Both the position numbers and the translations under genes were made by a program. Positions 51,332 through 54,949 of a DNA stretch of 54,949 nt are shown in pieces. The number at the start of each line of letters is the position of its first letter. The stretch's first letter is position 1. The stretch is from assembly GCA_017465155.1 (NCBI GenBank), contig JAFTWV010000062.1, forward strand, positions 1 to 54,949. The letters run 5' to 3'. The notes below the pieces were generated by a model. The model saw nothing but the letters and a program-made list of their open reading frames with translations. It was not told where the DNA came from and did no database searches. Source of the DNA: Clostridia bacterium. GTDB lineage: Bacteria; Bacillota; Clostridia; Christensenellales; Aristaeellaceae.

Positions 51332-51808
51332 TCATGTTTTCCGCACCGGGTGCAGCATGCGTTTCATCCGTGCCCGCAGCCCTTCCGGCAGCCTTTTATA
51401 CAGCACCAGCAGGCCATGAAGCTTCGGCCATATCCAGGCATATGCGCGATAGCGCAGATCATTTGCTTCAATATATTGTTCATCCCGGTAGAAGCCCTTC
51501 ATCACAGCGATAATCTGTTCCTCCCGGATCGTTTCCTTTTCACTGCTATTATCGCCGCGAATGATATACCCGGTCTTCCCGACCCGCAGCACCCGGTGCA
51601 TCACCGCCATCCCATCTCTGCGGTAGAGCGCCACATCGCCCTTCTTCAGCCGGCCCTGCAGCGGCACAAACAAGACGCTGTCCCGGCGCGGACGGATCAT
51701 TGGACGCATGCTGCCGCTGATGGGCGTGCCCAAGTCAAAGCCGTGCCGTGCAAGCATTTGTTCATGTGTGCAGCTCTTGCTTACGACAGTCTCCCTGCAA
51801 CAAGCCAA
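51332..51808 (-). CDS. S24/S26-family peptidase (signal-peptidase-like, no membrane anchor)
   Basis: A 158-residue protein starting at a TTG (51808), with GGGAGG 8 nt upstream; the frame extends ten codons further to another TTG without a ribosome site. It has the family pattern GTPISGSMRPMIRPRRDSV (catalytic Ser about 33), LKKGDVALYRRDG, MHRVLRVGKTGYIIRGDN (His about 71). The Lys base of classical signal peptidases is not evident, so it resembles Ser-His SipW-like or peptide-locus S26 enzymes. There is no transmembrane helix. In peptide loci such proteins are thought to remove leaders; the 34-residue peptide is the likely client. It is the first gene on the minus strand after a strong promoter and diverges from the ABC exporter. 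Confidence 0.82.
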   Translation of the reverse strand: MACCRETVVSKSCTHEQMLARHGFDLGTPISGSMRPMIRPRRDSVLFVPLQGRLKKGDVALYRRDGMAVMHRVLRVGKTGYIIRGDNSSEKETIREEQIIAVMKGFYRDEQYIEANDLRYRAYAWIWPKLHGLLVLYKRLPEGLRARMKRMLHPVRKT

Positions 51809-51846
51809 TTTCCGTTCCTCCCGTCCGCACAAGATCAATCGAAGTC

Positions 51847-51875
51847 AGTATATCATGCGACTCCTGTACCGTCAA
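51847..51875 (-). promoter_or_regulatory. Promoter of the S26-like peptidase gene
   Basis: TTGACG (51870-51875), a 17-nt spacer and TATACT (51847-51852) are on the minus strand. It faces away from the exporter promoter, with 46 bp between the two -35 boxes. Confidence 0.88.
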
Positions 51876-51921
51876 GCAACACCCTCACACAAAAAAACGC
51901 GCCGTTCAACTGTCTTTATGC

Positions 51922-51950
51922 TTGTCAATCCCCCCTTCCTATGCTACACT
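51922..51950 (+). promoter_or_regulatory. Promoter of the ABC exporter gene
   Basis: TTGTCA (51922-51927), a 17-nt spacer and TACACT (51945-51950) are on the plus strand. The predicted start near 51957 gives a leader of about 37 nt with AGGTGA at 51982-51987. Confidence 0.8.
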
Positions 51951-51993
51951 GACACAAATGCAACTCATTCTATTGTCAGGCAGGTGAACCGCT

Positions 51994-53676
51994 TTGAACC
52001 ATCCGAACCGTTTTCCTGCGTTGCGCTGGATTGCTGCGCGCGCCCGGGGACAATACATACGGGTCTTCTATCTCATTCTGTCCGACACACTGTCCGCACT
52101 GCTTGCCGTCAGCTATGCGCTGCTGTGCCGGAACATCATTGATGCAGCCGTAGCCGGCGATGCATCGAGTCTCCTCCGCGCCATCCTTCTGATTGCCAGC
52201 ATGATTCTGCTGGATGTGATCCTGCAGGCATCACGCCGCGTCATCGCAGAGCTGGTTGCTGTCCGGTTGAATTTGGCTTTGCAAAATCACGCTGTCCGCC
52301 AGCTGATCCAGCGGAATTTCTCCGCCGTTGCCGCCTACCACAGCGGCGAGCTGCTCAATCGCATCTTCTCGGACGTGCGCGTGATCTCCAACAGCGCAGC
52401 CAACCTGCTGCCGTCCCTTTCCTATATGGCGGCGCGGCTGCTCGGCGCGGCCGCAGCCCTTTTTGCCCTTGCGCCACGCTTTACGCTGCTGTGCCTGATC
52501 ATCGGCGCGGCAGTATCCCTGCTGATGATGCTCATGCGGAACACGATCAAGCGCCTGCACAAGGAATCACAGGCTGCCGAGGGCAAAACGCGTTCCTTTA
52601 TGCAGGAAATCATGGAGCGTCTGCTCGTCATCAAGGTATTCGGCGCAGCTGAAGCTGTTCAGCAACGGCTCATGTCCCTGCAGGAAGCTCTCGCCGCATG
52701 CCGCATGAAATCCCGGGCGGCGAGCATTGCATCCAGCACAGGCTTTTCGCTGCTGTTTGATTTGGGGCATTTCTCCGCGCTTGTCTGGGGCGCCCTGGGT
52801 ATCCTGAACAAAACCATTTCCTACGGAACGCTGACCGCCATGCTTCAGCTGGTCGGGCAGGTGCAGCAGCCCTTCAGCAGCTTCTCTAACCTGATCGCGC
52901 AGGTCTTCACCGTCACTGCCAGCGCCGAACGCCTCATGGAACTCGAAGAACTGCCTCTGGAATCCCCACAGCCTGACATTTCCTATGACGACCTCGTTTC
53001 CATCCGTTTCGACCACATTGACTTCACCTATGGCCGCACGGATGTGCTGCGGGACGTGAACATCACGCTTCGCAAGGGTGACATGATTTCCATCACCGGC
53101 ATATCCGGCGGAGGCAAAAGCACACTGTTCCTGCTCCTGCTGGGCGCATACAAGCCTGCAGCAGGCGAGGTATGCTTCGCGCTGAGCACCCCGCCGTATA
53201 CGCTGGCTCCGGGCGAGGCTACACGCCGCCTCTGCGCCTATGTGCCGCAGGGAAATTACCTGCTGTCCGGCACGCTGCGGGAAAACCTGACGCTTTTCAG
53301 CGCCAATGTAGCCGAATCCTCCATCTGGCAGGCTCTTGCGCAGGCCTGTGCGGCAGACTTTGTCCGCGAACTGCCGCTGGGGCTGGAAACGCCGCTGGGC
53401 GAAAGAGGTCACGGTTTGTCCGAAGGCCAGATGCAGCGCATCGCCATCGCCCGCGCACTGCTCAGCAACGCGCCTGTCCTGCTGCTGGACGAAGCCACCT
53501 CCGCGCTGGACGAGGCCACGGAAGCCCTTCTTTTGCAGAACATCTCCGCCCTGCAGCACCGCACCTGCCTGATCGTCACCCACCGCCGCTCCGCACTGGC
53601 CATCTGCAGCCGTCATCTGCTGATTCAGGACGGACGGGTATTTGAGCGCACCGCAGAAGAGATCGACAACCTGTGA
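51994..53676 (+). CDS. ABC exporter (fused permease and ATPase)
   Basis: A 560-residue half transporter. It begins at TTG (51994) with AGGTGA 6 nt upstream. Residues about 20-300 contain six membrane segments of the ABC exporter type 1 fold. The ATPase domain has Walker A SITGISGGGKSTLFLLLLG (about 368), Q-loop region LCAYVPQGNYLLSGTLREN, signature GLSEGQMQRIAIARAL (about 474), Walker B VLLLDEATSALDEAT and the switch His in LIVTHRRSAL. There is no N-terminal C39 peptidase domain, so any leader removal must be done by another enzyme, such as the S26-like protein encoded divergently. Its position suggests export of the modified 34-residue peptide. It is the only gene on the plus strand right of 2767. 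Confidence 0.92.
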   Translation: MNHPNRFPALRWIAARARGQYIRVFYLILSDTLSALLAVSYALLCRNIIDAAVAGDASSLLRAILLIASMILLDVILQASRRVIAELVAVRLNLALQNHAVRQLIQRNFSAVAAYHSGELLNRIFSDVRVISNSAANLLPSLSYMAARLLGAAAALFALAPRFTLLCLIIGAAVSLLMMLMRNTIKRLHKESQAAEGKTRSFMQEIMERLLVIKVFGAAEAVQQRLMSLQEALAACRMKSRAASIASSTGFSLLFDLGHFSALVWGALGILNKTISYGTLTAMLQLVGQVQQPFSSFSNLIAQVFTVTASAERLMELEELPLESPQPDISYDDLVSIRFDHIDFTYGRTDVLRDVNITLRKGDMISITGISGGGKSTLFLLLLGAYKPAAGEVCFALSTPPYTLAPGEATRRLCAYVPQGNYLLSGTLRENLTLFSANVAESSIWQALAQACAADFVRELPLGLETPLGERGHGLSEGQMQRIAIARALLSNAPVLLLDEATSALDEATEALLLQNISALQHRTCLIVTHRRSALAICSRHLLIQDGRVFERTAEEIDNL

Positions 53677-53683
53677 CGCAAAA

Positions 53684-53730
53684 GCGACTCCTTCCGACGC
53701 AGCACGCACCGGAAGGAGTCGCTCTTTCTG
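53684..53730. terminator. Bidirectional terminator between exporter and VanZ-like gene
   Basis: A perfect 13-bp stem (53684-53696 with 53710-53722) has an A-rich left flank and TCTTTCTGTTT on the right. It lies 8 bp after the exporter stop and 14 bp from the end of the convergent VanZ-like gene, so it can serve both. Confidence 0.92.
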
Positions 53731-53736
53731 TTTCGT

Positions 53737-54237
53737 TCAGGTTCCCGTGCGGCGCTTGCCGTAGCGATCAAGCAGCACCAGCATCGTATGAGCCGCCATG
53801 ATGCCCGCCAGCACACCGAAGCTGTCCAGCGCCACGTCCTGCCACATCGCCGCCCGTGCGGACACAAACAGCTGATGCAGCTCATCCGTGCAGGCATAGA
53901 GGGTACCCGCCAGCCATGACCAGCGCGTTCCGCACCGCAGCCCATAGCTGCTGATCAGCAGGCGGATCAGGCAGCCCAGCATCGCAAACTCAGCAAAATG
54001 CGCGCCCTTGCGTACAAGCTTTTTTACAAACGCAAACACGCTGATCTGATCCGCCTCAGGCAAGGCGTCGAAATCCGGGTCGATCATCTGGATGATAAAC
54101 CGAACCACTGCATCGCTGGCCGCCGATGATTCCGGCCCCTCCTGCGCTGACAGCGAAAAAATTGTCACGCCCATCGCCACGGTCAGGATCCACAAAATCA
54201 GCCGTATCCATTTCAGCCGTTTGTTCCCCATGTTCAT
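53737..54237 (-). CDS. VanZ-like membrane protein
   Basis: A 166-residue VanZ-like protein. I start at 54237 (MNMGNKRLKWIRL), with AAAGGAG 5 nt upstream. The family pattern is clear: a first membrane helix, FSLSAQEGPESSAAS, RKGAHFAEFAMLGCLIRLL, CTDELHQLFVSARAAMWQDV then DSFGVLAGIM. This is a better match to the VanZ core than the protein at 9244-9801, with which it shares little detail. The biochemical role is unknown; distant relatives give modest glycopeptide resistance. It has its own consensus promoter and a strong terminator, so it is probably monocistronic. Confidence 0.87.
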   Translation of the reverse strand: MNMGNKRLKWIRLILWILTVAMGVTIFSLSAQEGPESSAASDAVVRFIIQMIDPDFDALPEADQISVFAFVKKLVRKGAHFAEFAMLGCLIRLLISSYGLRCGTRWSWLAGTLYACTDELHQLFVSARAAMWQDVALDSFGVLAGIMAAHTMLVLLDRYGKRRTGT

Positions 54238-54261
54238 TCGCGCTCCTTTGCATACGGACTG

Positions 54262-54290
54262 ATTATACCACATCATGCGTTCCTGCACAA
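54262..54290 (-). promoter_or_regulatory. Promoter of the right-hand VanZ-like gene
   Basis: On the minus strand TTGTGC (54285-54290), a 17-nt spacer and a consensus TATAAT (54262-54267). The leader to the ATG at 54237 is about 20 nt. Confidence 0.8.
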
Positions 54291-54419
54291 GCAGTGCCGC
54301 CGGAGCCGCGCCGCAACGAGAAAGGCATAAGAAAAGCCGCGTTTCCTGCTCATGGAGACGCAGCCGTTGCAATGAGGCTGTCGCTGCTCCGTCAAGGCGC
54401 AGGGCTGCCCGTTATGAAA

Positions 54420-54949
54420 TTACTTGGCCAGCAGCGCATTCACCGCGTCCACAACCGCCTGAGAGGTGATGGTCGCGTAGGACACTGCGTCGATGCTCTC
54501 GCCCAGCGCGAAGGGGCCAGTCTTGCCGATGAACTGGCTCAGGAAGGCTTCCTCGGCGCACTTCTTGCCAAGACCGGGGCTCTGGGTGTCCGCATTGACC
54601 GTCAGGGTCGCGATGGTGCCATCCTCGTTCAGTGTCACCGTCACGACCACGTCAAGCTCCTTGAAGCCGGGAACAGTAGCAGTCAGGTCAGCAGGCGTTT
54701 CCGCAGCAGGCTCAGCGGTGGGCTCGGCAGTGGGCTCAGCCTCCACCTCCGCAGGCGCAGCCACGCTGGCCAGCGCCGCGTTCACTGCGGCAATCACGCC
54801 GTCCGTGGTGAAGGTCGCACCCGCTACTGCGTCGATGTTCTCTCCCTTCACAAACGGGCCAGTCTTGCCGATAAACTGATTCACAAACTCAGGCGCTGCA
54901 CACGCGTCGCACACAGGCGGAAGCTGCTTGCTCACGTCCACGTCCAGCG
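54420..54949 (-). CDS. Protein with tandem FMN-binding-like domains (cut by window edge)
   Basis: The frame is open to the right edge, so only the C-terminal 176 residues are seen. Two related units are present, each with FIGKTGPF then a helix after a small-residue motif: the first has IDAVAGATFTTDGVIAAVN, the second IDAVSYATITSQAVVDAVN. This is like the FMN-binding domain of RnfG/NqrC-type and other electron-transfer proteins, where a Thr in an S/A-G-A-T motif carries FMN. In the second unit the Gly is replaced by Tyr. A linker of TAEPTAEPAAE joins the units. Similar linkers occur in the giant adhesin. It is probably exported and may take part in extracellular redox, but the signal peptide is outside the window. 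The 182 bp to the VanZ-like start shows no further gene. Confidence 0.75.
   Translation of the reverse strand, partial: LDVDVSKQLPPVCDACAAPEFVNQFIGKTGPFVKGENIDAVAGATFTTDGVIAAVNAALASVAAPAEVEAEPTAEPTAEPAAETPADLTATVPGFKELDVVVTVTLNEDGTIATLTVNADTQSPGLGKKCAEEAFLSQFIGKTGPFALGESIDAVSYATITSQAVVDAVNALLAK

Noticed and set aside
47709-51808. Classical lasso-peptide gene cluster
   Set aside because: The lasso cyclase (asparagine-synthetase-like) and transglutaminase-like leader protease are absent from the window, so only the accessory set matches.
1-54949. tRNA, rRNA, riboswitches, insertion sequences or prophage genes
   Set aside because: I scanned the intergenic regions and saw no cloverleaf-like sequence, known riboswitch core, transposase or integrase.

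Overview
The window looks like a chromosomal segment of a fairly GC-rich Gram-positive member of the Clostridia (Bacillota). Support comes from strong AGGAGG-type ribosome binding sites, sigma-A-like promoters with 17-nt spacers, a LytR-CpsA-Psr protein, two VanZ-like proteins, a CpsD-type tyrosine kinase, an EpsG-type polymerase and very large BspA-type leucine-rich-repeat proteins. The GH26 enzyme, sugar-binding protein and lectin/adhesin-like proteins suit a gut or rumen fibre-associated bacterium. I cannot name a genus from sequence alone.

Layout. At the left edge, on the plus strand, are the end of a sugar ABC transporter binding protein and a secreted GH26 beta-mannanase-like enzyme (1-2767). 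From 2974 to the right end almost everything is on the minus strand; the one exception is an ABC exporter at 51994-53676. Read in the direction of transcription (right to left), the blocks are: an FMN-binding-repeat protein (cut by the edge); a VanZ-like protein; a peptide-modification locus with an S26-like peptidase, a kinase remnant, a 34-residue precursor-like peptide with its own promoter and terminator, an HPr-kinase-like protein, a Stealth phosphotransferase, glycosyltransferases, a PqqD-like protein, an NTP_transf_5 nucleotidyltransferase and a degenerate deacetylase-like membrane protein (41322-51808), with the ABC exporter divergent from it; a Wzx/Wzy-type exopolysaccharide operon (26569-41158); a 3239-residue secreted mosaic adhesin; a secreted caspase-fold protease with Fn3 repeats; a three-gene sugar-acid salvage operon (galacturonokinase-like kinase, nucleotidyltransferase, UDP-glucuronate 4-epimerase) followed by a VanZ-like gene; and a 1962-residue LRR/BACON/PA14 surface protein.

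How the genes may work together. The exopolysaccharide operon has an initiating sugar transferase, a 4,6-dehydratase, glycosyltransferases, decoration genes (acyltransferase, TupA-like ATP-grasp, aldolase, 2-hydroxyacid dehydrogenase), polymerase, flippase, Wzz/BY-kinase control and an LCP enzyme for wall attachment. The sugar-acid operon could feed it UDP-GlcA and UDP-GalA. The giant secreted proteins are probable surface adhesins, and the caspase-like protein shares an N-terminal module and Fn3 repeats with the largest of them.

The most unusual part is 41.3-53.7 kb. A short YxxP peptide, PqqD-like chaperone, HPr-kinase-like enzyme, NTP_transf_5 protein, S26-like peptidase and exporter sit together, much as in lasso-peptide loci, but without the lasso cyclase or leader protease and interleaved with glycosyltransferases and a Stealth phosphotransferase. 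I propose this as a candidate peptide-modification (RiPP-like or peptide-glycan) system.
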